Origin: Pararoseomonas baculiformis
GTDB lineage: Bacteria; Pseudomonadota; Alphaproteobacteria; Acetobacterales; Acetobacteraceae
Reading direction: 5' to 3'
Assembly (NCBI RefSeq): GCF_017813395.1
Contig: NZ_JAGIZB010000004.1
Coordinates: 1 to 64,000, forward strand
Length of the DNA: 64,000 nucleotides
Under the pieces are notes generated by a model that ran no database searches, was not told the DNA's origin, and saw only the letters and a list, made by a program, of their open reading frames with translations. Position numbers and translations under genes: made by a program. Positions 33,052-41,910 of the stretch are shown here, piece after piece (the first letter of the stretch is position 1; each line of letters opens with the position of its first letter).

Positions 33052-33570
33052 TCACGCCGGGAGGTTGCGGTCGCCTTCGCCAAGGGCCTTCTGCATGTAG
33101 ACCACATCCACCCAGCGCCCGAACTTCATCCCCACGGACCTGGTCAGCCCCACCTGCTTGAACCCGAGCGAGAGATGCAGGCCGATGGAGCCCACATTCT
33201 CGGAATCGCCGATCACCGCGATCATCTGCCGGAAGCCGGCGGCCTCGGCGCGCCCCAGCAATCCGGCCACCAGCGCCTTGCCCACGCCCTGCCCGCGCAC
33301 GTCGTCGCGGACATAGATCGAATCCTCGACCGTGTAGCGATAGGCCGAACGCGGGTGGAAGTTGTTGTAATAGCCGTATCCAAGGATGCGGCCCTCCTCC
33401 TCCACCACCAGCCAGGCATGGCCGGCGGCCTGGATCCGGGCCATGCGCGCGGCGATCTCCGCCGCCGGGGGCGGCTCCTCCTCGAAGGTGCCGGTCCCGT
33501 GCAGGACGTGATGGGCGTAGATCGCCGCGATGGCGGTGGCGTCTTCGGCAGTGGCATCGCGGAGCGGCAT
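33052..33570 (-). CDS. GNAT acetyltransferase, phosphinothricin acetyltransferase (PAT)-like
   Basis: 172 residues. MPLRDATAEDATAIAAIYAHHV and the GTFEEEPP segment start the PAT/Bar/YncA pattern, YRYTVEDSIYVRDDVRGQGVGKAL is the acetyl-CoA loop, and MIAVIGDSENVGSIGLHLSLGFKQVG is the C-terminal signature. These enzymes acetylate glutamate analogues such as phosphinothricin or methionine sulfoximine. The natural substrate here is unknown. A second member with the same plan is at 47118-47648. Confidence 0.9.
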   Translation of the reverse strand: MPLRDATAEDATAIAAIYAHHVLHGTGTFEEEPPPAAEIAARMARIQAAGHAWLVVEEEGRILGYGYYNNFHPRSAYRYTVEDSIYVRDDVRGQGVGKALVAGLLGRAEAAGFRQMIAVIGDSENVGSIGLHLSLGFKQVGLTRSVGMKFGRWVDVVYMQKALGEGDRNLPA

Positions 33571-33635
33571 GCGCGATGCCTAGAGCAGATCGGCGCGGCG
33601 GGGAATGACCCCGCCGCCGCGAATCGCGCGCCGCG

Positions 33636-34826
33636 TCAAACCGGCAGCCCCATCCGGTCCGCCACCTGCTCGGCCAGGGCCAGGAGGGCGCGGTCCCGCC
33701 CCGGCGCGGCGACGAGGGACAGGCCCACCGGCGCGTCGTCCACCGTGGCCGCGGGAATGGAAACCTCGCAGAGTCCGCCCATGCCGGCGATGGAGGTGAC
33801 GGCCAGCGTCACCTCCCGCACCCAGAGTTGCTCGGCCGGCGAGGCATCGAGCTTCGGCGCGACCAGCGGGGAGGTGGGATAGGCCAGCACGGCACCCCCT
33901 CCCAGCAGGGCCGCCAGCCTGTGCCGAAAGCCCTGGCGGAAGCTGCGGGCCGCTTTCACCTTCGCCGGGTCCATGTCGCGGGCCATGGCGAAGCGCTCGG
34001 CGACGCCGGGGCCCAATTCCGGCTTCGTCGCCTCGATCCAGCCACCCAGGGTCGCCCAGGCCTCCTCGGCCTGGAGGGCGCGGAAATGTTCGTAGAGGGC
34101 GGGCAGCGTCTCCGGCACCAGCCAGAGCTGGAGCCCGGAGCCGAGCACCTTCTCCACCGACTCCAGCGCCGGCGCCAGCGCGGCCGCAACGGCGGGCTGC
34201 GCGTTCATCCAGGCTTCCTGCACGCGCAGCACCGGGCCGAGCGGCGCCTCCCCACCTTCCGGAAGCAACGCCTCCCCGGCAAGGCGAAGCACCGAGGCGC
34301 GGGCGGCGAACCAGCCCGCCGTGTCATAGGACGGAGCGAGCGCCCGTGCCCCGACAAGCGATACTGCCCCCCAGGAGGGCCGGATGCCGTAGATGCCGCA
34401 GTAGGAGGCCGGGATCCGGACGGATCCGCCCGTATCCGAGCCCAGAGCGATATCCGCCTCGCCCCGCGCCACCACGGAGGCGCTGCCGCAGGAGGAACCG
34501 CCGGGAAAGCGGTCCGGCGCCGCCGGGTTCAGCGGCGTGCCGTACCAGACATTCTCGCCGGTGAGGCCAAAGGCCAGTTCCACCGTCTTCGTCTTGCCCA
34601 GGAACCGGGCGCCGGCCTCCGCCAGGGCCAGCACCGCGGGTGCGGTGGAAACGGCGGCACCATGGGTGCGCGCCCAGTCCGGGTTGCCATAGGTCGTGGG
34701 ATGCCCGGCGACGTCGTAGAGATCCTTCGCCGCGAAGGTCAGGCCGGCCAGGGGCCCGCCCGAGGCATGGGGAAGCGAGGGCCGCTTCCCCGGCATGAAC
34801 CCGCTGGCCCGATCCTCGTCGCTCAT
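33636..34826 (-). CDS. Amidase (amidase signature family)
   Basis: 396 residues from the ATG at 34826; a TTG eight codons earlier is weaker. The Ser-cisSer-Lys triad is visible: Lys in FAAKDLYDV, the cis-Ser in GSDTGGSVRIPA and the neighbouring FPGGSSCGSAS block. The substrate C-terminal region holds the SIAGMGGLCEVSIP stretch. The length is on the short side for the family (about 450-500), matching the compact AtzF/indoleacetamide-like subgroup of small amidases. The substrate is probably a small amide; unknown. No transporter is directly linked. Confidence 0.9.
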   Translation of the reverse strand: MSDEDRASGFMPGKRPSLPHASGGPLAGLTFAAKDLYDVAGHPTTYGNPDWARTHGAAVSTAPAVLALAEAGARFLGKTKTVELAFGLTGENVWYGTPLNPAAPDRFPGGSSCGSASVVARGEADIALGSDTGGSVRIPASYCGIYGIRPSWGAVSLVGARALAPSYDTAGWFAARASVLRLAGEALLPEGGEAPLGPVLRVQEAWMNAQPAVAAALAPALESVEKVLGSGLQLWLVPETLPALYEHFRALQAEEAWATLGGWIEATKPELGPGVAERFAMARDMDPAKVKAARSFRQGFRHRLAALLGGGAVLAYPTSPLVAPKLDASPAEQLWVREVTLAVTSIAGMGGLCEVSIPAATVDDAPVGLSLVAAPGRDRALLALAEQVADRMGLPV

Positions 34827-34921
34827 CCGCACCCACCATTTCGTGATCAATGCGGATGCTGCGGCAGCACGGCCTTCCTGTCCACCGCCGGGCGGCCCTG
34901 GGCCGCCCGGTTTCCCTTGGC

Positions 34922-36292
34922 TCAGCGGGCCCGGAGAAGCTCCGGAACCCGCAGCAGGATCAGCTCGTTGTCATCCGCCCGGGTCAGGTGCCGGCCGGCG
35001 CTGAAGGGCAGGTTGTTGTCGTTTCCGACGATGATGTGGTCGGCATCCACCACCGCCACGTTCTCGATGGTGAAGAAGGGAAAGGTGAAGCGGTCCCGCG
35101 GGGCATCCGGCCCGACATCGCCGCGCTGGCGGGCGACGCCCTCCGGGTCGCGGATCGCCATCAGGTCGATATGGCCGATCTTTCGCACGAAGCCCTCCCC
35201 GTCCACGTCGCCCAGGTCGATGAGGCTGATCCGCTTTACCCGGGCGGGGTTGTGGAAGCAGGCCGGGGGCTGCTGGCCCTGCCCGCAGGCGCGGGCCGGG
35301 TCGCCCTCGGCATCGTCGCGCTCGATCACCAGGGCGCGGCGGTCATCCACCATGTTGAAGTCACCGATGGCGGTCGCGCCCTCGGCCAGGCGGAAGCGCA
35401 GGTTGCGGCCGGTCCAATCGGCGCGCGCGGTGTCGAACTCCACGATGCGGAGGAAGCGTCCCTCGGCCTGGCCCTGCGCCGTCAGCAGCGGCTTCTCCAG
35501 CATGGCGTAGAGGCGGCTGCCATCGGGGCTGGCCGCCATGCCCTCATAGCCGCCGCTGCGCTGGGCCTGGAAGGCGACGCCCGCGGTCGGGCTGGCGGGA
35601 ATGGAGAGTTCGGGGTGGTCGGGGCCGCGGATGGCGCGGCCATCCACCATCGTCTCCACCACGCGCTGCACCCGCCCCTCGGCGTCCACCTGGATCAGGA
35701 AGGGGCCGAACTCCTCGCCGATCCAGAAGCCGTCGCCGATGGGCTGGATGCTCTCTAGGTCGAAGTCGCTGCCGGTGAGATAGCGGCGCTCCGTGCCCTC
35801 ATGGGCGATGCGGAAGGGCACGCGGCGCTCGGGATCCGAAAGGAAAATGGTGCGCTCCACCGCCACCTGGCCCGTGCGGAAATCCGGGCGGATCTTGTGG
35901 AACATCAGCAACGCATCGGGGCTGTTGCGCTTGTTGCCGAAGCCGTTGTCCGTCAGCACCCAGTAGGCACCGGGCTCGCCCGCCACGGGCTTGATGCCGG
36001 AGAAGCCCTGGAGCGGCTGGCCCTGGAAGGGGAAGGACAGGCCCGTCGGCCGGCCGTTCGGCGCTGGGCCGGTGGTGCCGGGGATGCTGCCCGGCGCATC
36101 GACCCGGCGCGGCGTTGGCCCGGCATACTTGCCGGAAACGCGGGCATCGGCCGGCGCATCCGCCGGGGGCTGGACCATGGTGTTGGCGGGCAGGATGGCA
36201 TGGCCCTCCAGCACGGCCTCGAAGCGCTGGTCGGCACGGGCGGGGCCGGCCAGGGCCAGGAGGGCGGCGGAAGCCAGGAGCAGGGCACGCAT
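34922..36292 (-). CDS. Secreted phytase-like esterase (PF13449)
   Basis: 456 residues with a Sec signal (MRALLLASAALLALAGPARA). The rest is a beta-propeller-like domain with GFSGIKPVAGEPGAYWVLTDNGFG, DLESIQPIGDGFWIGEEFGPFL, YEGMAASPDGSRLYAMLEKPL and NVAVVDADHIIVGNDNNLPF, the repeated acidic and Asn motifs of the esterase-like phytase family. They place several carboxylates suited to Ca2+ binding. It acts in the periplasm or outside. A phosphate ester or an organic ester could be the substrate. It is a single gene. Confidence 0.88.
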   Translation of the reverse strand: MRALLLASAALLALAGPARADQRFEAVLEGHAILPANTMVQPPADAPADARVSGKYAGPTPRRVDAPGSIPGTTGPAPNGRPTGLSFPFQGQPLQGFSGIKPVAGEPGAYWVLTDNGFGNKRNSPDALLMFHKIRPDFRTGQVAVERTIFLSDPERRVPFRIAHEGTERRYLTGSDFDLESIQPIGDGFWIGEEFGPFLIQVDAEGRVQRVVETMVDGRAIRGPDHPELSIPASPTAGVAFQAQRSGGYEGMAASPDGSRLYAMLEKPLLTAQGQAEGRFLRIVEFDTARADWTGRNLRFRLAEGATAIGDFNMVDDRRALVIERDDAEGDPARACGQGQQPPACFHNPARVKRISLIDLGDVDGEGFVRKIGHIDLMAIRDPEGVARQRGDVGPDAPRDRFTFPFFTIENVAVVDADHIIVGNDNNLPFSAGRHLTRADDNELILLRVPELLRAR

Positions 36293-36388
36293 GATTCGGT
36301 AACTCCCCCGAAAATCGCGGCGGGGTTACGTGCCCATGGTTTCAGCCGCTTGACCGGCGCGTGACGAAGCCATGGCGGTTCCTGGCGC

Positions 36389-36838
36389 TCAGGCCAGCGT
36401 GGCGCCGAGCAGCAGGCAGGCGGAGGCGCCGAGGCTGAGCCCCCAGCGCAGGCGCATATAGGCCATGGGCACCAGCCCGTGGCGCGCCGCCAGGGTTTCC
36501 ACCAGGGCCGTGGTCAGCAGGATGGCCGCGAGCCCGACCAGGCCGGCGCGGAGCGGCATCATCAAGGCCACCCAGGCCAGCAGCGCCGGCGTCACGCCGA
36601 GGCCCATGCGGCCCCATACGGCACCTTCCTCACCGGGTGCGGGCCGCATCGCCAGCCCCCAATGCACCGCGCCGAGAAAGGCAGCTATGGTGGCGCCATA
36701 GGCGTGGAGCAGGCTGAGCCCGATGGCGCGCCATTCCGGTACCAGCAGGGCCAGCAGGACCAGGGCGCCGAAGGGAAGCAGCCCTGCGGGACCGAGGATG
36801 CGGGCGGGGCCGGGAAGCGTCTCGGGCATGACACCCAT
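36389..36838 (-). CDS. DUF3429 membrane protein
   Basis: 149 residues with about five helices. AILGPAGLLPF near residue 13, the conserved block YGATIAAFLGAVHWGLAM, then GVTPALLAWVALMM and the arginine between the last two helices (YMRLRWGLSL) are the pattern of the DUF3429 family, inner-membrane proteins of unknown role. It is on the same strand and 33 bases downstream of the GNAT gene. The ATG at 36838 or the one three codons later could be the start. Confidence 0.85.
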   Translation of the reverse strand: MGVMPETLPGPARILGPAGLLPFGALVLLALLVPEWRAIGLSLLHAYGATIAAFLGAVHWGLAMRPAPGEEGAVWGRMGLGVTPALLAWVALMMPLRAGLVGLAAILLTTALVETLAARHGLVPMAYMRLRWGLSLGASACLLLGATLA

Positions 36839-36871
36839 CTCGGGTCGCGCCGCCCGCCTGCAAGCCCGGCG

Positions 36872-37615
36872 TCAGCCGGCCACCCAGGGCAGGGGCGGGT
36901 GCTGCGCCCGGGCGAGGGAGGCGCGGGGGCGGCCCTGCCCATCCCAGTTCGCCTCGTCCAGCCAGGCCGCGATGGCATCCCGGCGGGCCGGCCATTCATC
37001 GGCCAGGATGGAGAATTGCGCCGTGTCCCGCAGGCGGCCCTTGATCACCTTGATGGCGCGCAGCGTGCCCTCGTAGCGGAAACCCAGCCGCGCCGCGGCA
37101 TCGCGGGAGGGCTGGTTCAGGGCGTGGCATTTCCAGACGAGGCGGCGATAGCCGAGATCGTCCATGGCATGCCGCATGAGCAGGAACATGGCTTCCGTGG
37201 CTGCGCGGGTGCGCTGCATGCGCGGGGAGAACCAGATATGGCCGATCTCGATGGCGGAATCGGCCGGGAAGATCTCCATGAGGGTAAGCCAGCCATCGGC
37301 GGTGCCGGTGGCCTTCGGCCGCACCGCCCAGGCCATCGGGTCGTGCTGCGCGGCGAAGGCCGCAACATGGCGCCGCATCGCCGCCTCGTCCGCGAAGGGG
37401 CCGTAGCCGAGATAGGCCCAGCCCGGCTCGGCCCCTGGCGATTGCGTGGCCTGCCAGAGCTCCGCGGCATGGGCGGCCTGCAGGGGTTCCAGGGTGACGC
37501 TGGCGCCCTCATGCCGGATGCGGGCCGGCAAGGGACGGGGCGTCGGATCGACTTCGGGGCCCAGGGGCGGCTCGGGCAAGGGAGAATCGGGCATGGAGGG
37601 ATGCTGCCGGGGCAT
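36872..37615 (-). CDS. GNAT acetyltransferase (RimJ/RimL-like)
   Basis: 247 residues from the ATG at 37615, which has GAGGAGG a few bases upstream; a second ATG at 37594 has no such site. The GNAT domain (about 35-220) has a long Pro-rich N-terminal extension. Signs of the RimL group are GHIWFSPRMQRTRAATEAMFLLM for the acetyl-CoA site and WKCHALNQPSRDAAARLGFRYEG. Homologues of this type include putative N-terminal and small-molecule acetylases. Substrate unknown. It is divergent from the ferredoxin-NADP reductase gene. Confidence 0.88.
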   Translation of the reverse strand: MPRQHPSMPDSPLPEPPLGPEVDPTPRPLPARIRHEGASVTLEPLQAAHAAELWQATQSPGAEPGWAYLGYGPFADEAAMRRHVAAFAAQHDPMAWAVRPKATGTADGWLTLMEIFPADSAIEIGHIWFSPRMQRTRAATEAMFLLMRHAMDDLGYRRLVWKCHALNQPSRDAAARLGFRYEGTLRAIKVIKGRLRDTAQFSILADEWPARRDAIAAWLDEANWDGQGRPRASLARAQHPPLPWVAG

Positions 37616-37684
37616 GGGCGCCTCCTCAAGCCGCGCGTGCCGCCGCATTGCACAAGAGGCGCCCCCACCCCATACCGTGCGCCC

Positions 37685-38512
37685 ATGTCGACCGAACCGA
37701 CCCCTCCCAACCCCAGCGCGGACCCGAAGCGGCCCGCGATGTCCGCCTTCCTGAACGAGACCGTGCTGGAGGTCCGCCACTGGACCGACCGGCTCTTCTC
37801 GTTCCGCTGCACGCGTGACCCGGGCTTCCGGTTCCTGGCGGGGCAGTTCGCCATGATCGGGCTGATGGTGAACGGGAAGCCGCTGATGCGCGCCTACTCC
37901 GTCGCCTCGCCCCCATGGGAGGACACGCTGGAATTCCTCTCCATCAAGGTGCAGGACGGTCCCCTCACCTCCCGGCTGCAGAACATCCAGCCCGGCGACA
38001 ACGTGCTGATCAACCGCAAGCCCGTGGGTACCCTGCTGCTGGACAACCTGATGCCGGGCAAGCGGCTGTGGTTCCTTTCCACCGGCACCGGCCTGGCGCC
38101 CTTCATGTCCCTGATCCGCGAGCCCGAGGCCTATGACCGCTTCGGGAAGGTGATCGTGACCCACACGGTGCGCGAGGTGGAGGAGCTGGCCTACCGGGAC
38201 TACATCACGAAGGAGCTCACCCAGCACGAGCTCCTGGGCGAGATGGTGCGCGAGGGACTGATCTATTATCCCAGCGTGACCCGCGAGGAATTCCCGACCC
38301 GCGGCCGCATCACCGAGCTGATGGACAGCGGCAGGCTCTATTCCGATCTCGGCTTCCCCCCGCTCTCGCTCGAGGATGACCGCGTGATGCTCTGCGGCTC
38401 GCCGGAGATGCTGGCGGACACGCGCCTGCGCCTGGAGGCGCTGGGCATGGAGGAGGGCAGCGCGCATGAGCCCGGGCACTTCGTGGTCGAGAAGGCCTTT
38501 GTTGAGAAATAA
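37685..38512 (+). CDS. fpr: Ferredoxin--NADP(+) reductase
   Basis: 275 residues, of the bacterial Fpr type; moves electrons between NADPH and ferredoxin or flavodoxin in the cytosol. The FAD part has MRAYSVASPPWEDTLEFLSIKV, where RAYS is the flavin-binding motif, and the NADP part has FLSTGTGLAPFMSLIREPE and the MLCGSPEM segment. The C-terminal EPGHFVVEKAFVEK is the family ending that covers the flavin. The frame continues upstream of 37685, but that is the antisense shadow of the GNAT gene. Confidence 0.95.
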   Translation: MSTEPTPPNPSADPKRPAMSAFLNETVLEVRHWTDRLFSFRCTRDPGFRFLAGQFAMIGLMVNGKPLMRAYSVASPPWEDTLEFLSIKVQDGPLTSRLQNIQPGDNVLINRKPVGTLLLDNLMPGKRLWFLSTGTGLAPFMSLIREPEAYDRFGKVIVTHTVREVEELAYRDYITKELTQHELLGEMVREGLIYYPSVTREEFPTRGRITELMDSGRLYSDLGFPPLSLEDDRVMLCGSPEMLADTRLRLEALGMEEGSAHEPGHFVVEKAFVEK

Positions 38513-38536
38513 AGGCGCGGCAAGGAAGATATTGCA

Positions 38537-38555
38537 GCCTCGATAGAATCGAGGC
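38537..38555 (+). terminator. 8-bp hairpin between fpr and the TRAP operon
   Basis: GCCTCGAT (38537-38544) and ATCGAGGC (38548-38555) pair perfectly around AGA, 24 bases past the fpr stop and 52 bases before dctP. It could be a terminator for fpr, although no T-tract follows, or an operator for the TRAP operon. Confidence 0.45.
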
Positions 38556-38607
38556 AGGCTTCCCAGGGAGCGTGCCCGTCAGATGGTGCGCCACGAGGGA
38601 AGAATTC

Positions 38608-39744
38608 ATGTCCGAGAAAGCAAGGGCAGGCCGTCGTGGCCTGCTGCGCGCCGCTGCTGTCGGCGCCACCGGGGCCGCCGTCCTCGCCACGCCCAGCGTG
38701 AGCCGCGCGCAGACCACCACGCTGCGCTTCCAGTCCACCTGGCCCCAGCGCGACATCTTCCATGAATTCGCGCAGGACTACGTGGAACGCGTGAACCGCA
38801 TGGCCGGCGGGCGCCTGCGGGTGGAGCTGCTGGCCGCCGGCGCTGTTGTCGGCGCCTTCCAGGTGCTGGATGCCGTTCATTCCGGCACGCTGGATGGCGG
38901 GCATGGCGTGGCCGCCTACTGGTTCGGCAAGAACAAGGCCTTCTCTCTCTTCGGCACCACCCCGCCCTGGTTCGGCGATGCCAACCAGCTGCTCGGCTGG
39001 TTCTACCATGGCGGCGGCGAGGCCCTGTACAAGGAGCTGCTGCACGACATCCTGAAGGTGAATGTCGTCGGCTTCCTCTCCGGCCCCATGCCCACCCAGC
39101 CCTTTGGCTGGTTCAAGCAGCCGATCGAGCGGGCGGAGCAGATCCGCGGCCTGAAGTACCGCACGGTCGGCCTGGCCGCTGACCTTCTGGCCGAAATGGG
39201 CGCCGCCGTCGTCTCGCTGCCTGGCGGGGAGATCGTCCCGGCGCTGGAACGCGGGGTGATCGACGGGGCGGAGTTCAACAACCCCTCCTCCGACCGCGTG
39301 CTCGGCTTCCCCGATGTGGCGAAGAACTACATGATCCAGAGCTATCACCAGAAGGTCGAGAGCTTCGAGATCCTGTTCAACCGGCAGAAATACGAGGGGC
39401 TGCCGCCCGAGCTCCAGGCCGTTCTCCGGTACAGCGCGGAGGCCGCATCCGCCGACATGTCCTGGAAGCTGCAGGATCGCTACTCCAAGGACCTGCTCGA
39501 AATGACGCAGCGGCAGGGCGTGCAGGCGCGCCCCCTGCCCCGCCCGGTGCTGGATGCGCAGCTCGCGGCCTGGAACAAGGTGATCGAGCGGCTGGAAGGC
39601 GACAACTCCAACCCGCAGAACGGCCCCTTCTTCAAGAAGGTGTGCGACAGCCAGCGGGACTGGTGCCGCCGCGTGGGCAACTTCTTCCTGCGCTACGAGG
39701 CCAGCCAGGCCGTCGCCTACAACCACTTCTTCGCCAATCGCTGA
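38608..39744 (+). CDS. TRAP transporter substrate-binding protein (DctP, TakP/FcbT type)
   Basis: 378 residues. A Tat signal (RRGLLRAAAVGATGAAVLA) suggests export in folded form to the periplasm. The mature protein starts TTTLRFQSTWPQRDIFHEFAQDYVERVNRMAGGRL, and the ligand pocket region carries GLKYRTVGLAADLLAEMGAA and VIDGAEFNNPSSD, close to the TakP-like receptors for 2-oxo acids and other carboxylates. The ATG at 38608 has GAGGGAA upstream; an in-frame start at 38572 lacks one. First gene of a dctPQM set. Confidence 0.92.
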   Translation: MSEKARAGRRGLLRAAAVGATGAAVLATPSVSRAQTTTLRFQSTWPQRDIFHEFAQDYVERVNRMAGGRLRVELLAAGAVVGAFQVLDAVHSGTLDGGHGVAAYWFGKNKAFSLFGTTPPWFGDANQLLGWFYHGGGEALYKELLHDILKVNVVGFLSGPMPTQPFGWFKQPIERAEQIRGLKYRTVGLAADLLAEMGAAVVSLPGGEIVPALERGVIDGAEFNNPSSDRVLGFPDVAKNYMIQSYHQKVESFEILFNRQKYEGLPPELQAVLRYSAEAASADMSWKLQDRYSKDLLEMTQRQGVQARPLPRPVLDAQLAAWNKVIERLEGDNSNPQNGPFFKKVCDSQRDWCRRVGNFFLRYEASQAVAYNHFFANR

Positions 39745-39800
39745 CCGGTTCCGGCGGGGCCGCGCGCCCCGCCGGCACCCGCCGGAAGCAAGGGAGTAGC

Positions 39801-40475
39801 ATGCAGCGGATCCTCTTGGGCATCGACCGGCTCTCCACCCTGGTGGGGCAGGCCTTCGCCTGGTGCATCGTCGCCCTGACCGCCGTCGTCACCTATGAGG
39901 TCGTCGCCCGCTACGCTTTCCGGGCACCCACCACCTGGGGCTATGACGTCAGCTACATGCTGTACGGCACGCTGTTCATGATGGCGGGCGCCTATGCGCT
40001 GTCGCGCAACGGGCATGTGCGCGGCGATTTCCTTTACCGCATGATGCCGCCGCGCCGTCAGGCCTGGCTCGACCTCGTGCTCTACATCCTGTTCTTCTTC
40101 CCCGCGATCCTCGCCTTCATGATCTCCGGCTGGCACTTCTTCCAGGAAAGCCTGGCGCAGAACGAGCGTTCCATGTTCTCGCCCAGCGGCCCGGTGATCT
40201 GGCCCTTCAAGTTCCTGATCCCGCTGGTCGGCCTCCTGCTGCTGCTGCAGGGCCTGGTGGAGGTGGTGCGCTGCATCCACTGCATCCGGGACGGGGTCTG
40301 GCCGAAGCGCCTCTCGGACGTGGAGGAGATGGACCAGCTGATCCTCGCACAGGCCGAGGCGCGCGGCGCGGAAGCGCTGGCGGCGGAGCTGGCGCATGGC
40401 CGCTCCATCACCCTGCAGCCCCCTGCCGAGGCCGTGATGCGCGAGCGCAGCGGCGACCAGCAGGACGGGCGTTGA
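39801..40475 (+). CDS. TRAP transporter small permease (DctQ)
   Basis: 224 residues with four helices (about 12-30, 48-66, 86-106 and 133-155). The family markers are VVARYAFRAPTTWGYDVSYMLYG and GHVRGDFLY. It pairs with the large permease in the inner membrane to take up the DctP ligand using sodium. The C-terminal 60 residues are polar and charged, longer than in classical DctQ. 56 bases separate it from dctP and 34 from dctM. Confidence 0.92.
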   Translation: MQRILLGIDRLSTLVGQAFAWCIVALTAVVTYEVVARYAFRAPTTWGYDVSYMLYGTLFMMAGAYALSRNGHVRGDFLYRMMPPRRQAWLDLVLYILFFFPAILAFMISGWHFFQESLAQNERSMFSPSGPVIWPFKFLIPLVGLLLLLQGLVEVVRCIHCIRDGVWPKRLSDVEEMDQLILAQAEARGAEALAAELAHGRSITLQPPAEAVMRERSGDQQDGR

Positions 40476-40509
40476 CACAACCCGAACTCAGGCAAGGCCC
40501 TCTTCCGGC

Positions 40510-41910
40510 ATGAGCGATCCCGCCCTCGGCCTGACCATGCTCGGGCTGTTCCTGTTCTTCATCCTGCTGGGCTTCCCGATCGCCTTCACGCTGATGGCGA
40601 TGGGGTTGTTCTTCGGTCATCTCGGCATGGGCGACCGAATCTTCGACCTTCTGGTCCAGCGCACCTATGCGGTGATGGCGAATGACGTGCTCATCTCCGT
40701 CCCGCTCTTCGTCTTCATGGGCTATGTGATCGAGCGGGCGAACATCCTGGACCGCCTGTTCCGATCCCTGCAGATGGCATCCGGCAACATCCCGGGCAGC
40801 CTGGCGGTGGCGACCATGGCCACCTGCGCGCTCTTCGCCACGGCCACCGGCATCGTCGGCGCGGTGGTGACGCTGATGGGGCTGCTGGCCTTCCCCGCCA
40901 TGCTGAAGGCCGGATACGACGTGCGGCTGGCGGCGGGGGTGACCTGCGCGGGTGGATGCCTCGGCATCCTCATCCCGCCCTCGATCATGCTGATCCTCTA
41001 CGGTGCCACGGCGGGTGTCTCGGTGGTGCAACTCTATGCCGCCGCCTTCATCCCCGGCGTCACCCTCGCGATCTGCTACATGCTCTACATCATCATCATC
41101 GCGATGCTGAAGCCGGAGCGGGCACCGCGCCTTCCGCCGGAGGAGCGGAACATTCCCATGGGCACCGTGATCTGGGCGCTCATCACCTCCTTCGTGCCGC
41201 TGGCGCTGCTGATCGCCTCGGTGCTCGGCGCGATCCTGATGGGGCTGGCCACGCCGAGCGAGGCCGCCGCCATGGGCAGCCTCGGCTCCGTTGTCCTGGC
41301 CATCGTCTATCGCGCCTTCACCTGGGCGAAGCTGCGGGAGAGCGTGTTCCTCACGGCCCGCACCTCCGCGATGGTGTGCTGGCTCTTCGTCGGCTCCTAC
41401 GTCTTCTCCTCGGTCTTCGGCTATCTCGGCGGGCAGTCGGTGGTCGAGGAGTTCGTGAAGTCGCTGCCGCTCAACTCCTTCACTTTCATGGTCCTGGCCC
41501 AGGCCATCATCTTCGTGCTGGGCTGGCCGCTGGAATGGACGGAGATCATCGTGATCTTCGTGCCGATCTTCCTGCCCCTGCTGGATGATTTCGGCGTCTC
41601 CCCGCTGTTCTTCGGGGTGATGATCGCGCTGAACCTGCAGACCTCTTTCCTTTCCCCGCCCGTGGCCATGGCCACCTTCTACCTGAAGGGCGTGGCACCG
41701 AAGCATGTGCGGCTGGAGGAGATCTTCGCGGGCGTGATGCCATTCATCTACATCGTGGTCGCGACCATGGTGGTAATGTATGTCTTCCCCGAGTTGGTGA
41801 CCTGGCTGCCCGAGACCCTCTATGGCGGCCAGACAGTCGCCGAGCCCGGCATGAGCACGGAGGCCCCGCCCAGCGGCGGCTTCGCCGAGGAGGAGACCCT
41901 TCGCGAGTGA
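40510..41910 (+). CDS. TRAP transporter large permease (DctM)
   Basis: 466 residues with about twelve to thirteen helices. Early helices include LGFPIAFTLMAMGLFFGHLGMGDRIFD, and the central LAAGVTCAGGCLGILIPPSIMLILYG block carries the sodium-site glycine and proline loops of DctM. GSLGSVVLAIVYRAFTW and the C-terminal FLSPPVAMATFYLKGVAP are further signatures. The last four bases overlap the GTG of the next gene. Confidence 0.94.
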   Translation: MSDPALGLTMLGLFLFFILLGFPIAFTLMAMGLFFGHLGMGDRIFDLLVQRTYAVMANDVLISVPLFVFMGYVIERANILDRLFRSLQMASGNIPGSLAVATMATCALFATATGIVGAVVTLMGLLAFPAMLKAGYDVRLAAGVTCAGGCLGILIPPSIMLILYGATAGVSVVQLYAAAFIPGVTLAICYMLYIIIIAMLKPERAPRLPPEERNIPMGTVIWALITSFVPLALLIASVLGAILMGLATPSEAAAMGSLGSVVLAIVYRAFTWAKLRESVFLTARTSAMVCWLFVGSYVFSSVFGYLGGQSVVEEFVKSLPLNSFTFMVLAQAIIFVLGWPLEWTEIIVIFVPIFLPLLDDFGVSPLFFGVMIALNLQTSFLSPPVAMATFYLKGVAPKHVRLEEIFAGVMPFIYIVVATMVVMYVFPELVTWLPETLYGGQTVAEPGMSTEAPPSGGFAEEETLRE

